64,000 bases of DNA from Phycisphaerales bacterium (GCA_020639075.1 JACKHI010000001.1:62001-126000), one strand, 5' to 3'; shown: positions 1-9,290, counted from the first letter of the stretch. Notes: a model not told the origin generated them from the sequence alone. A program made the numbers and translations.

Positions 1-784
1 CAAGAAATACAGTGCCGCCGCCGGCCGTTCGGATCAGTCCGTCGCGAACGTCACTCGCGCCCGTGTACGCGCCGCGTGCATGTCCGAACAGTTCGCTTTC
101 AATCAGCTGCGGTCCCAGGGATGCGAGATCGACCACGACGAACGGCTGGTCGCGCCGGGGGCTCATTCGATGAATCGCGCGTGCAAGGAAGCTCTTACCT
201 GTGCCGGTCTCGCCTCGAATCAGAATCGTCGCATCGTTGGAGGCGATACGCTCGGCAGTGCGCATAATGGATTGCATCAAGATGGAGCCGCCGACGATCG
301 GTCCGTCCGGCGAGTTCGGTTTGCCGGCGTTCGTCGTCGACGTCGCCTTGCGACGAGCCCAGATGCGACACGCCGACCAGACGCGGCGACGAAGCTCGCC
401 GACGTCGAACGGCTTTTCAATGAAATCGTCGGCGCCGTTTCGAGTCGAACGCACGGCCTCCTGAATGGTCCCACGGCCCGTCAGGATGATCGCCTGCGTG
501 TTGGGGCTATGCCGTTTCAGTTGCATGAGAACGGTCTGGCCGTCAATGCCGGGCATGTTGAGATCGATGATGGCGACGGAGAAGTGATCCGATGGTCGCT
601 GAGTCACTTCGCGCAGCGCATTCTCGCCGTCCGGCGCGAGTACGTGGACGACATCTTCTCGTCGCAATACGCGCCGCAACGCATTCCGCATGGACGAATC
701 GTCGTCAACAACGAGAATCCGGATGGGGCGTTCGTCGTCGCTGCACACGCGGTCGATCGCTTCGATGTTGCTTTCGGCACTCAT
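1..784 (-). CDS. Sigma-54-dependent response regulator (NtrC family), 3' end cut by window edge
   Basis: Reading from the ATG at 784, a receiver domain comes first: RILVVDDDSSMRNALRR, then the phosphoacceptor context AIIDLNMPGIDG, then a conserved Lys in FIEKPFDVGEL. A sigma-54 AAA+ domain follows, with Walker A GETGTGKS and the sigma-54 contact loop ELFGHARGAYTGA, where Tyr replaces the usual Phe of GAFTGA. The reading frame runs off position 1, so the rest of the AAA+ domain and the DNA-binding helix-turn-helix are not visible. As a family, phosphorylation by a sensor kinase lets such proteins drive sigma-54 promoters. No partner kinase is in view. The family call is firm; the regulon is unknown. 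Confidence 0.93.
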   Translation of the reverse strand, partial: MSAESNIEAIDRVCSDDERPIRILVVDDDSSMRNALRRVLRREDVVHVLAPDGENALREVTQRPSDHFSVAIIDLNMPGIDGQTVLMQLKRHSPNTQAIILTGRGTIQEAVRSTRNGADDFIEKPFDVGELRRRVWSACRIWARRKATSTTNAGKPNSPDGPIVGGSILMQSIMRTAERIASNDATILIRGETGTGKSFLARAIHRMSPRRDQPFVVVDLASLGPQLIESELFGHARGAYTGASDVRDGLIRTAGGGTVFL

Positions 785-1301
785 CGCCAGTCACGTTCCC
801 ATGATTCAACGTGTTTTCGCCCCGCAGCCGGCATAGGCCGGCGACTGTCTTTCATCGGGTTTAGAGTCGTCGCCGATTCGGGCATTCATATCGAATTGAG
901 ACGAACGTCTCGATAAAGGCGTGACACTAATGTAATCCCGAGGGAGACATCTCGAGTTTCCTCCGGACACTTCGTATGCCTCTTACGAGCTCGATGATGG
1001 GCTAACACCGAAGTTGCTGCGGAGCTGAACGGGCAGTGTTCTCGACTCGACGGCTGGCGCCACTAAACCCGTGACTTGCGTGCGAAAAAAAAGCCGAGAC
1101 TTCGCAACGGAAGCCTCGGCCTGGTGGGAAGACCGCTTCCAAACGCTTGGGCGTCCGAAAGCGGGTTGTGGGTTGAACCGGCGGAATCCAACGTCCGCCA
1201 TCGTTCACATTCCAAATCGGGCGGCGCTGTGAGGGGATTAAGCTGTTTTCAGGCGTTCGAAGAATCGCCGCGCGGATATCGGAACCGGACCGCCCGGGGG
1301 C
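785..1301. other. Non-coding gap between the response regulator and rnpA
   Basis: No convincing gene is seen on either strand. It holds the leader of the response regulator (minus strand from 784) and the rnpA-side terminator at 1085-1120. A short GCCGGC palindrome lies near 829-842. The remaining open frames are Arg-rich and lack family signatures. Confidence 0.6.
1085..1120 (-). terminator. Rho-independent terminator downstream of rnpA
   Basis: On the minus strand an 11-bp stem (GCCGAGGCTTC with GAAGTCTCGGC, one G-T wobble) and a 6-nt loop are followed at once by eight T residues (plus-strand A run 1085-1092). It lies about 180 bases past the rnpA stop. The T run exists only on the minus strand, which fixes its direction. 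Confidence 0.9.
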
Positions 1302-1670
1302 CTAAGAATTGCCGCTTGCGGCGGCCCGTGCCGCGGCACGGGCCGACACGGACACGATGCTCCGGCGGGCGGCTTCGAGCGTCAGTTCGACGCCGGCGCG
1401 CGGAACGCACACGAGATCGTATCCCGCCGGCAGACGAATTGAGTCAAGCCGGAATGCCTCTCGCAGCAGGCGTTTGAGCCGATTACGCGTCACAGCGTTG
1501 CCCAATCTGCGGCCGACGGTCAGCCCCAATCGCGGAAACGCCAATTCGTTCGGCATGGCGTAAACGACGAGGAATCGGTTGCCCGCCGAGTGCCTTCCAC
1601 CAAACACGCGGGCAAACGCCTTGCGACCTGAAAGGCGGCGAGCTCTCGAAAGTGCGTTTGAGCGAACCAA
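1302..1670 (-). CDS. rnpA: Ribonuclease P protein component
   Basis: A 122-residue protein with the RNase P protein signature NAVTRNRLKRLLREAFR (the RNR box) and an upstream aromatic strand, RFLVVYAMPNELAFPRLGLTVGRRLG. Length and layout fit the family. It binds the catalytic RNase P RNA and assists tRNA 5' maturation. The start is a TTG at 1670, because an in-frame TGA lies two codons upstream; a GAGGA lies 11 bases ahead. The Ala-rich tail is peculiar to this copy. rpmH (ribosomal L34), normally just upstream, is not found in the 190 bases before it; a glycosyltransferase is there instead. A strong terminator follows. Confidence 0.93.
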   Translation of the reverse strand: MVRSNALSRARRLSGRKAFARVFGGRHSAGNRFLVVYAMPNELAFPRLGLTVGRRLGNAVTRNRLKRLLREAFRLDSIRLPAGYDLVCVPRAGVELTLEAARRSIVSVSARAAARAAASGNS

Positions 1671-1861
1671 TTCTCAACCATCCTCGATAGTCATGACGCG
1701 CAAAATCTGCCTGCCGTCCAATCTTTGCAATGGGGCGGCCATGCCGGCAACAAATCGCGAATTCAGCGAAAGACGAATCGCGCTTGCAGCAAGTCAGGTA
1801 GGATAACCGATGCGTCCCATATCGGCGTAATGGTGTGAAAGTCAAGGGAGGAACCGGAAGC

Positions 1862-2833
1862 GTGAGCCCGCCGACAGGCAATTTGACCGACCGATCGAAT
1901 GCGACGGCGACGGACGTCTCCGTCGTGATCCCTAGCTTCAATTCGGCGAATGTGCTGGTTGCGGCGCTGAAATCCGTGTTCGACCAGTCACTGCCGCCCA
2001 AGGAAATCATCGTTGTCGACGACGGCAGCGCGGATGATACCGAATCCGTCTGTCGGCGATTTGAAGGTGTTCGTTACATCCGACAGGAGAATGCGGGGGC
2101 ATCGACCGCCAGAAATCGTGGCGCGAGCGTCGCGACAGGGGAGATGCTCGCTTTTCTCGATGCCGACGACGAATGGTCGCCCAGAAAGCTCGAGTCTCAG
2201 TGTCGCGCGATGGCCGGCTCCCCGGACGCCGATTTCTGCATCACGGCGTCGGACGTCTGGTCTGAGGGCGGCAGCGATTGGATCACGCATGCGTGGCGCG
2301 GCTCACGTGACCCGATCGTCATGCGGAAGCACCTGCTGATCCGCAACATCTTCACGGGCCTCTGTTCGTCGATGCTGATCCGCCGTGCAGCCTTCGAGGC
2401 CGTCGGGGGCTTTGCGGATGGCAAATGCTGTGAGGATCGTCGAATTGCCATCGACCTGCTCGAACGCCATCGTGTGCTGCTCCTCGATGAGCCGATGATT
2501 CGGCAGCGCCCCGGACCCGCCCACTTTTCGAATCCCGAGCGCCATCGTCGGGAGATGATCTGGCTAATCGACGATTACGACGCGCTGTATGCAAGGCTGG
2601 ATCCGTCGGGGATGTTGAAGCTCCGCGCCGTCGCGAGAATGCACGAACGTTCGGGCATGCACTATCTCGAAAATGGCGATCGCAGTGCGGCGCTGTACGA
2701 TCTCGCGCACGCCGTATTCCGTTGGCCGTTCCAGCCCAACCCGTGGCGCGCGTTTGCCAATGCCATCATTCGCCGAGGTCCGTGGAGCAATCGCGGGAAT
2801 CGTCGCACCGTCGAAATCGTCCGCGCAACCTGA
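1862..2833 (+). CDS. Family 2 glycosyltransferase
   Basis: The GT-A fold is recognisable: SVVIPSFNSANVLVAALKS at the N-terminus, EIIVVDDGSADDT (nucleotide binding), the ENAGASTARNRG segment, and the DXD-containing block LAFLDADDEW. About 323 residues with no membrane segment, so it is probably cytosolic. Such enzymes transfer a sugar from a nucleotide-sugar in polysaccharide or glycoprotein synthesis; the substrate cannot be told. A GTG at 1862 is chosen because GGAGG at 1847-1851 sits 10 bases ahead. The frame also opens at a GTG at 1835, but without a ribosome-binding site. Its stop nearly meets the end of the convergent clpS gene. No other sugar-pathway gene is adjacent. Confidence 0.88.
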   Translation: MSPPTGNLTDRSNATATDVSVVIPSFNSANVLVAALKSVFDQSLPPKEIIVVDDGSADDTESVCRRFEGVRYIRQENAGASTARNRGASVATGEMLAFLDADDEWSPRKLESQCRAMAGSPDADFCITASDVWSEGGSDWITHAWRGSRDPIVMRKHLLIRNIFTGLCSSMLIRRAAFEAVGGFADGKCCEDRRIAIDLLERHRVLLLDEPMIRQRPGPAHFSNPERHRREMIWLIDDYDALYARLDPSGMLKLRAVARMHERSGMHYLENGDRSAALYDLAHAVFRWPFQPNPWRAFANAIIRRGPWSNRGNRRTVEIVRAT

Positions 2834-2847
2834 AAAAAAACTGGGGG

Positions 2848-3210
2848 CTATACTGGCTGTGCCTCGATCGACACGCTCAACGGCATAGCGCCCTTGTGCA
2901 CCATCGCAGGATCCGGACCGCAGGAGCGCAATTGATCCGCCTTGAATTCGGCATGTTCCTTCATGCCGCTCCAAACGCAACTACGTCCGGTGAAATGCGC
3001 CTGGAGCGTGAGCTTGAACGCCTTCGCCAGACCGAATCCGAAAGTCCGTCGTAACGAGCGAATCACGTAGTCGAAACCATTGATATCGTCGTTGTGGAGG
3101 ATCACCGCGTAGGGCGGCTGAAGCTTGGGCCTGACCTGCGGTTGAATCCTCGGCTGAGGTTTCATTTTCGGTGTCGCCGTGAGCGTGTCACTATCAATGG
3201 CGGTAGGCAT
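2848..3210 (-). CDS. clpS: ATP-dependent Clp protease adaptor ClpS
   Basis: 120 residues. After a Pro/Gln-rich N-terminal tail comes the ClpS core PPYAVILHNDDINGFDYVI, with the acidic D-D pair used to bind N-degron peptides, followed by the alpha/beta body. ClpS binds the N-domain of ClpA or ClpC and delivers N-end-rule substrates. The C-terminal end GPDPAMVHKGAMPLSVSIEAQPV is slightly longer and less conserved than usual. It is a single gene convergent with the glycosyltransferase. GAGAG lies 7 bases ahead of the ATG at 3210. Confidence 0.92.
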   Translation of the reverse strand: MPTAIDSDTLTATPKMKPQPRIQPQVRPKLQPPYAVILHNDDINGFDYVIRSLRRTFGFGLAKAFKLTLQAHFTGRSCVWSGMKEHAEFKADQLRSCGPDPAMVHKGAMPLSVSIEAQPV

Positions 3211-3496
3211 GTCAGACTCTCAGAATGCACGTCGACTCGCGCGCATCCGTCATGCGATCCCAGGGAAGCGAGCGTGACATACGCCGTCACTCGTACAAAC
3301 CCTGGCGGTAGTCTCGTGGACCCTCGAAGACTCCCTCCAACAAGCAATTAATGCGCAATATGGGACCAATTTGCAAGAGATTTTTCCATTGCGATGCCAA
3401 GCCGAAGTCGTGGCGGTCGTCAATCTTGTAGCAGATCGGTCCGGCGAGTCCGTTCGGGCAGGGGGGATTAGTGAAACCGACATGATGCGTCGCGGA

Positions 3497-6031
3497 TCAG
3501 TCGGCGTCCGCGGCAATCTCCCTCGAGAGTTCTTCACAGCGCGCGATCTTCTCATCCGCGCGGGCGATGAACTTGATTTCGAATTCCGCCAAACGATCCC
3601 GGTCGCGGAGATGCATGAGCGCGTGGCGATACTGTTCAAAATCCATTCGTGCGTCTGCGATGGCGCTGTTGCGCGCCGCGACTGATCGCGCCCGATCTGC
3701 GGCAATTTCGAGTCGGCGTTCTCCGCGGTTGTATTGCGCGATGGCATTATCACGAAGCACGCTGAGATTCTCTGGATCGACCTTCAGAAGCGATTCGTAG
3801 ACGTCAATTGCCTTGGTTAGTGATTCGACAGCCTGCGCGGCATCGTTCCTGGCCGCATGGACGGACGCGATGTTGTCATGACAATGGCCGACGTCGCGAC
3901 GGAAGATGGCACTGGATGGGTCCTTCTCGCTAAGCGACACAGCCAGGGAGAGCGCCTGTTGATAGACGTCCCTCGCCTCATCGATTCGGTTCGTCGACAT
4001 CAGGGCTCGGCCAAGATCATTTCGACCGATGACCAGATCGTGACGTGCCTGGGCATTTTCCGGATCCAGGTCGGCAAGTTTCTGGCTGATTGATCCACTC
4101 TCGCGAAGTGATTCGATCGCTTCATCCGTGTCGCCGCGGCGCATGAGGACGTCGGCGCGATGGTCGAGCGCGATCCCGAGGTCGCGCGCGTAACCGGCCG
4201 TCGCGGGTGATTCTGCCGCGAGGGCCCGGAGCGCTGTAATGGCGCGTTCAACGAAGGGCAATGCGTCGTCCTGCTTCTCGTCCGACACGAGAATCACTCG
4301 CGCGATTCGCAGTTGGATCATGGCGAGCTCGCGCCGAAACGTTTCGTTCTGCGGAACCTCTTTGACGAGCTCCGAGAATACGCGCGATGCCTCGTCGTAT
4401 TGTTGTCGAGCAACTTCCATCTCCCAATTGATGGCGTGGACATTGCCGATCTGCTGACAGGCATGTGCATAGGACGCCCGGAGTCCGCGATCCTCAGGAT
4501 TGCGATGAAGTAACTCGCGGACTATTGTCAATGCGGATTCGTAATGCGTCAGCGCCTCTTGCGATTGGTTCTGCGAAAGGAGGAGTCCGCCGATCTTTGA
4601 ATGCAGCTCTGCGAGTATCGTGAGCCACTCGTCGTCTTGAGGCGTAGTCGCCAGCGCCGAAGTGCAGAGGTCAACGGCTCGGCTGTAGCTCTGTATCGCT
4701 GCATCCGTATCACCCAGATTTGAAAGTCCCAGTCCGCCCTGAACGTTACCCAATCGTAGCAGGCCCTTCGCCAACTCCAGCCGGAGCGCCGGATCGTCTC
4801 CCGCGTCGCGCTCCAGATCGTCGAGGTATTTCAATGCTGTTTGGACGACCAGCGCGCGTGCCGGTGTCGCGCCGGCGAGCGTCGCCACGCGATCGTGGGC
4901 CTCGAACAGAAGGTCGGACGCCATCTCACGGACCATCGCGAAGCGTTCCGACGACGCGTGCTCCGCGGAGACTGCGCGATCCCGCTGAGCCAGCGTCTCC
5001 GCCGATTCAACCTGGATCTGCCGCGTCAATCGCTGCTCTCTCGCATAGAGCACGCTGAGCGTCGCGCCCCATGAAATCAGCAACACAACGAAGGCGATCA
5101 GCGCCGCGACTGGTCCACGATGGCGACGGATAACCGTCTTCAGGACATACATTCGGCTGTCGCGCCGCGCCTCGATGGGCTTGCCGGCGAGAAAGTTCCG
5201 AAGATCCGCCCCCAGTTCACCGGCATTCTGATAGCGCCGATCAGGCAATTTCGCCAGCGCCTTGAGGATGATAACCTTCAAGTCGTTTGCGACGTGCGTG
5301 CCGGCGTCGGGCAGACTTGTGGATGACCTGTCCAGCGTCGCCGGATCCGCGTCCGTGATATTCCGGAACGCGACGGCCAAATCGCCATCGACCGCGTAGG
5401 GCAAGCGACCAGCGACGGATTCGTAGAGCATCACGCCGAGAGAATACACGTCGGTCCGCACATCGATCTCACTCGACGGACCGCGCACCTGCTCGGGCGA
5501 CATGTATGCAAGCGTCCCGACAACGCCGCCTGCCATTGTGGTGATCGACTGCGCTGTTGCGTCGACACGTCGTGCGAGGCCGAAGTCCAGGACGCGCGGT
5601 CGGCCTTCGGCGTCAATGATAATGTTGGCAGGCTTCAGGTCGCGATGAATGATGCCGCGTTGATGCGCGTAGTTGACACCGTCGCAAATACCGACGAAGA
5701 GCTCAACGATCTGCCGAACGCTCAACTTATGAGCGACCACGTAGTCGTTCAGCCGTTGGCCGTAGACGAAGTCCATCACGAAGTAGGGATGGCCTTCGCT
5801 CGTCTCGCCGCAGTCGAACGCCGCGACGATGTGGGGATGCCGCAATCCTGCGACGATGTCCACTTCCCGGCGGAATCGCTCCAGTGTTTTTTCATCCGCC
5901 AGGGCACCGTCGAGAAGGACCTTCACGGCGACTTTGCGATTCGTGGACTTTTGCAGTGCCTGGAATATGACACCCTGACCGCCGCGGCGGGCTTCGCGTA
6001 CGATGTCATAGCCTGGGATGCGGATGTCCAT
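3497..6031 (-). CDS. Serine/threonine protein kinase with transmembrane segment and TPR repeats
   Basis: 844 residues. The N-terminal ~275 form a Hanks-type kinase: Gly loop EARRGGQGVIF, catalytic Lys in KVAVKVLL (about residue 37), catalytic loop IIHRDLKPANII, DFGLARR and MSPEQVRG. All catalytic residues are present. A single hydrophobic helix (AALIAFVVLLISWGATLSV, about residues 310-330) follows. The remaining ~500 residues are helical TPR units, presumably on the outer side of the membrane, for protein contacts. This kinase-TM-TPR layout is very common in planctomycetes. No sigma factor or phosphatase partner lies next to it. Substrate is unknown. Confidence 0.93.
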   Translation of the reverse strand: MDIRIPGYDIVREARRGGQGVIFQALQKSTNRKVAVKVLLDGALADEKTLERFRREVDIVAGLRHPHIVAAFDCGETSEGHPYFVMDFVYGQRLNDYVVAHKLSVRQIVELFVGICDGVNYAHQRGIIHRDLKPANIIIDAEGRPRVLDFGLARRVDATAQSITTMAGGVVGTLAYMSPEQVRGPSSEIDVRTDVYSLGVMLYESVAGRLPYAVDGDLAVAFRNITDADPATLDRSSTSLPDAGTHVANDLKVIILKALAKLPDRRYQNAGELGADLRNFLAGKPIEARRDSRMYVLKTVIRRHRGPVAALIAFVVLLISWGATLSVLYAREQRLTRQIQVESAETLAQRDRAVSAEHASSERFAMVREMASDLLFEAHDRVATLAGATPARALVVQTALKYLDDLERDAGDDPALRLELAKGLLRLGNVQGGLGLSNLGDTDAAIQSYSRAVDLCTSALATTPQDDEWLTILAELHSKIGGLLLSQNQSQEALTHYESALTIVRELLHRNPEDRGLRASYAHACQQIGNVHAINWEMEVARQQYDEASRVFSELVKEVPQNETFRRELAMIQLRIARVILVSDEKQDDALPFVERAITALRALAAESPATAGYARDLGIALDHRADVLMRRGDTDEAIESLRESGSISQKLADLDPENAQARHDLVIGRNDLGRALMSTNRIDEARDVYQQALSLAVSLSEKDPSSAIFRRDVGHCHDNIASVHAARNDAAQAVESLTKAIDVYESLLKVDPENLSVLRDNAIAQYNRGERRLEIAADRARSVAARNSAIADARMDFEQYRHALMHLRDRDRLAEFEIKFIARADEKIARCEELSREIAADAD

Positions 6032-6218
6032 AGTTTGCCCGGAACTCCTGACCTTGATGACGTGCCGATTGTAACGGAAATCGTCTTCAAGCGCAGCGTT
6101 CTGCGGGCCCGGAAGCCCAGTAATCGCACGACGAGAGTACGAAGGGCTCGTTCGCCTGCACGCCGGACAGCTTCAGTGCTGCGCCGGCGCCGCGGAGGGG
6201 ACGTCTGAGGTCAACCGG

Positions 6219-6917
6219 CTACGCCAGATCAAACACCATCAGCTCAGCATCGGACTCGCCGCGCATCGTCACGCTCAGTTCGTCGCTGATCGCCGCACCG
6301 TCACCTGCATGAAGCGCGTCGTCATTCATCCGGATCGAGCCTCGCAGCACCTGGATCCATGCGTGGCGTCCATTCGCGATGACATGTTCGACCGATTCGC
6401 CTTCGGCGATGCGGCCCAGATAGATCATCGCATCCTGGTGCACTGTCAGCGATCCCTCGCGCCCATCGGGCGATGCGACGAGCCGCAAGCCCGCCGCCAC
6501 CGGTTGCTCGGGGCGACGCATTTCCTCGTAGCCGGGCGCAAGGCCCTTGCGATCGGGGAGCAGCCAGATCTGGTAGAAATGCACCGGCTCCGAGCTCGAG
6601 TGGTTGAACTCGCTGTGCTGCACACCTGTGCCGGCCGTCATCCGCTGGAAGTCGCCGGGTCGAAGAACGGAGCCGTTTCCCATGCTGTCCTTGTGCTCCA
6701 GCGCGCCCTCGAGGACATAGGAGATGATCTCCATGTCCCGATGTCCGTGCGTGCCGAAGCCTTGACCCGCCTGCACGCGATCCTCATTGATGACGCGCAG
6801 CGTGCGGAAGCCCATGTGCTTCGGGTCGTTGTAGCTGCCGAACGAGAACGTGTGATAGGTATTCAACCAGCCGTGGTCGAAATGCCCTCGTTCATTGCCG
6901 CGTCGGATGCTGATCAT
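6219..6917 (-). CDS. Pirin family protein (YhhW-like bicupin, possible quercetinase)
   Basis: 232 residues, the usual pirin length. The N-terminal cupin carries the metal site GTHGHRDMEI (His57, His59) and GVQHSEFN (His101, Glu103), at the same positions as described for E. coli YhhW. Other marks are NTYHTFSFGSYNDP and FQRMTAGTGVQH. Relatives bind iron or other metals, and some oxygenate quercetin; the true substrate is uncertain. GAGGAG lies 6 bases ahead of the ATG at 6917. Monocistronic. Confidence 0.92.
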   Translation of the reverse strand: MISIRRGNERGHFDHGWLNTYHTFSFGSYNDPKHMGFRTLRVINEDRVQAGQGFGTHGHRDMEIISYVLEGALEHKDSMGNGSVLRPGDFQRMTAGTGVQHSEFNHSSSEPVHFYQIWLLPDRKGLAPGYEEMRRPEQPVAAGLRLVASPDGREGSLTVHQDAMIYLGRIAEGESVEHVIANGRHAWIQVLRGSIRMNDDALHAGDGAAISDELSVTMRGESDAELMVFDLA

Positions 6918-7265
6918 CGTCCGTCTCCTCGTTTTCGTTCAACGCCTCGTCGGAGCGCCGGTTCCGGCGAACGTCGTCATTCGGCACTGCCGCCGAATCC
7001 GGTGCATCCGCGGATTGTAGGCGTCTGACAGTGACGAACCCTGCCGAGGAACTCTACCGTATTGAATAACCGCGTTTCCGGTCGCGGCCGACTCTGGTGG
7101 CAATAACCTCAAATGCAATGGCTGGCGTCCTCGCCCGACTTGCCCGATAGTAACTTGGAGACCGCGCGTCGTGCCCGTGAGGGGGCGTTGCGCGGTTCCG
7201 GCGACTTGTGCGCCAGTTCGTTGGCCGGGGCTCCCGAAACGGGGCCCTCATTTGGAGCAACACAC

Positions 7266-7406
7266 GTGTCCACAGGCAGTCAGATATTCAGTTCCGTCGT
7301 CACGACTCTGTTTGATACCCTCATCGCCATCTTCCTGACGATCTTCAACGCCGTGGCGCTCCCGTTCTTCCAGGCGATTCCGGGGTTCTTCGGCATCGGC
7401 GCCTAG
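7266..7406 (+). CDS. 46-residue single-pass membrane peptide, copy A
   Basis: A GTG start with GGAG at 7254-7257 (8-base spacing) opens a 46-codon frame. The peptide starts MSTGSQ, continues with a hydrophobic amphipathic helix (LFDTLIAIFLTIFNAVALP), and ends IPGFFGIGA. It aligns end to end without gaps to the peptide at 45916-46056, which is also 46 codons. Shared positions are MSxGxQ, FD, FNAV, P, A-[IL]-PG and FGIG. The matching length, spacing and ribosome-binding sites make this a real gene family. Function is unknown; a membrane-active or surface-assembly peptide is conceivable but only a guess. Confidence 0.7.
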   Translation: MSTGSQIFSSVVTTLFDTLIAIFLTIFNAVALPFFQAIPGFFGIGA

Positions 7407-7491
7407 TCGATCCCATTCCGGAGCCCGCAGGTTCGCTCACGCCGAACGCCTTATGGCGATCGGTCGCGGGCTTTGCTATATTTCCCCCCAC

Positions 7492-7950
7492 ATGACGACG
7501 GAAAACAAAACAACGATTGGTAGCGTTCTCGCCATTGCCGTCCGGCCCGAAAAGGACGCGCCGATGCGCGAACTGGTCAGCGTCGATGCACGGACCGGCC
7601 AGGGGCTCGCGGGGGATTTGCCGAGCATCCCCGATCGAGGCGTAACGCTGATCTCCAGCCAACAATGGAAGAGCGTCTGCCGGGAGCTCGAGACGGAGCT
7701 TCCCTGGCACACGCGGCGAGCCAACATTCTGGTGGACGCCGGGCCGTTGGGCGATCTGATCGGAAAACGCATCCGGATCGGCGACATCGAGGTCGACGTG
7801 AAGCTGGAAGTCAAACCCTGCGGTCTGATGGACAAACAGCATCAAGGGCTTCGCGAACGGCTCGTGCCCGATTGCCGCGGCGGCGTGGGCGGCCGGATCC
7901 TGACGGATGGGACGATCCGAAAGGGCGATCGCGTCGTCGTCGTTGGATAG
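7492..7950 (+). CDS. MOSC domain protein
   Basis: About 152 residues forming a stand-alone MOSC (MoCo sulfurase C-terminal) domain: GSVLAIAVRPEKD, RRANILVDAGPLGDLIGKRI, the conserved Cys in VKPCGLMDKQHQGL, and a closing RGGVGGRILTDGTIRKGDRV. Stand-alone MOSC proteins are linked to sulfur transfer or hydroxylamine-type reductions with molybdenum cofactor; the substrate here is unknown. The ATG at 7492 starts the conserved part; an upstream ATG at 7453 would add 13 non-conserved residues. No molybdopterin gene is adjacent. Confidence 0.88.
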   Translation: MTTENKTTIGSVLAIAVRPEKDAPMRELVSVDARTGQGLAGDLPSIPDRGVTLISSQQWKSVCRELETELPWHTRRANILVDAGPLGDLIGKRIRIGDIEVDVKLEVKPCGLMDKQHQGLRERLVPDCRGGVGGRILTDGTIRKGDRVVVVG

Positions 7951-8063
7951 CCACGCACGGGCAAGGCGATGCCGCCCGCCGCCTCGCTTGACCCCGGACG
8001 CCGTGTGGATATTCTTAGGGGCTTGCCCCGTGCCGACGGCCAACACCGCTGTCGGCGGCGCCT

Positions 8064-8154
8064 GGAGAGGTGGCTGAGTGGCTGAAAGCAACGGTTTGCT
8101 AAACCGTCGTACGGGGTCAAACCCGTACCGGGGGTTCGAATCCCCCCCTCTCCG
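8064..8154 (+). tRNA. tRNA-Ser (anticodon GCT)
   Basis: A perfect 7-bp acceptor stem (GGAGAGG with CCTCTCC) and a class II layout with a long variable arm (GTACGGG paired to CCCGTAC). The anticodon stem is ACGGT/ACCGT with loop TTGCTAA, giving anticodon GCT at 8098-8100. The T-arm contains GGTTCGAATCC. Discriminator base is G, and CCA is not encoded. It reads AGC/AGU serine codons. An AT-rich segment starts directly after it. Confidence 0.97.
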
Positions 8155-8570
8155 ATATCAGGAAGCGGGTTTCAAGGGCGGGAACACTTCTAGAAGCAAC
8201 GCTTTGGACGCTGTCGCGGCGGACAAAAGAGCGGACAAGAAGACAAGGGCTTCGGGAGGTGGCTTGGTGGATGTGCCACCACTAGATTCGCGCGACAGCG
8301 TTGAGTGGCTTTTCTGGCTCTGGACTCGACTCAATTCGAATGATCGTTTACGTGTGGTTTCCCTCGCAGAAGTGATTCTAGCGCATGCCGATCCCGATGT
8401 GCCGTGATTCAATTATTCGAACAATCCATCAAGGAATACAATTCACGAATCGATTCGAGAGTGCAAGTACACAGCCGTTGTCATTATGCTTAGTCCGGCC
8501 AAGTTCCATTGTAAGCGATTGGGCCACTGATCGACTTTGGATTTTCCCGCTAATTCAGAGCGTATGACTA
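8155..8570. other. AT-richer gap after tRNA-Ser
   Basis: Composition drops in GC right after the tRNA 3' end. The only candidate gene is the short frame at 8267-8407. No integrase and no repeat of the tRNA 3' end was seen nearby, so a mobile-element origin is not shown. Confidence 0.5.
8267..8407 (+). CDS. Possible small hypothetical protein or gene remnant
   Basis: A GTG with GGGAGG at 8254-8259 (7-base spacing) opens a 46-codon frame with the readable segment DSVEWLFWLWTRLNSNDRLRV. The frame is also open upstream into the tRNA, so it may be only a remnant. No family is recognised. Kept because the ribosome-binding site is good. Confidence 0.28.
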   Translation: MDVPPLDSRDSVEWLFWLWTRLNSNDRLRVVSLAEVILAHADPDVP

Positions 8571-9290
8571 ATGAATTCGACATATTACGAGACCTTCAAG
8601 TCGGCATTCATGGCTGACGAGCCGGAATTGAGGAAAATCGCTGAATTGCTTACCAAGAGAATCGGCTCGATAGATATCACAGCATCCTGTCTAGACAATG
8701 TGAATCGCAGCTTCAATTCTCTGAACGAACTAATGGCGTACCAGAATCCAAAGACTCAGGAGATTTTCCGCATTCAGTTCAGTGCCCGATCTGAGGATCG
8801 TTCAAGAAGCGCAACAATAGAGCTATCAGGAAGACCTTCACACGCAATCACGATTAATATTACTGCGAGGGACGACGTAGTCACGAAGTTAAGATCAGAG
8901 GTCTTGACGACTCTGGAAGGAATGCATGTGTGGTATAATGGCTTGGTTCAAGTCGATTTTACTAGAGTTGCCACGGCAACATATTCGATTGCCGTCTTCG
9001 CGATCCTTCTTGTGGGGTGGCGCGTATCGTATCTAGACGAGTCGATTGTCGCGGGATTTAGGTTAACTCTGAAGTCGTGGGCGACTTTTCTCCTTGCATT
9101 ACCATTAACCTTGATGGCCTTGGGGGCTGTCGTAAATCGGATTCGCAATCATCTCTTTCCGGAGGCCGTCTTCTTGATTGGTCAAGGAGTAAAGCGGCAA
9201 AAGACGTTGTCGTACGTTCAATGGACCGTTGTCGTGGGGCTTGTCGTGTCCTTCGTAGGCAGTTTACTGGTCTATTTCGTAACCACCTGA
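8571..9290 (+). CDS. Hypothetical membrane protein in AT-rich segment
   Basis: 239 residues, not recognised. The first ~130 are soluble (LRKIAELLTKRIGSIDITAS, then a beta-rich stretch ending VRSEVLTTLEGMHVWYNGLVQ-like). Three hydrophobic helices follow near residues 137-152, 168-190 and 215-236. Base use is more AT-rich than the flanks, pointing to recent transfer beside the tRNA-Ser gene. No clear ribosome-binding site precedes the ATG at 8571, so the start is uncertain. No neighbour suggests a role. Confidence 0.65.
   Translation: MNSTYYETFKSAFMADEPELRKIAELLTKRIGSIDITASCLDNVNRSFNSLNELMAYQNPKTQEIFRIQFSARSEDRSRSATIELSGRPSHAITINITARDDVVTKLRSEVLTTLEGMHVWYNGLVQVDFTRVATATYSIAVFAILLVGWRVSYLDESIVAGFRLTLKSWATFLLALPLTLMALGAVVNRIRNHLFPEAVFLIGQGVKRQKTLSYVQWTVVVGLVVSFVGSLLVYFVTT

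Noticed and set aside
7113..7265. Longer version of the small membrane peptide (97 residues)
   Set aside because: The upstream 51 codons are not conserved with copy B, and a good ribosome-binding site lies before the GTG at 7266.
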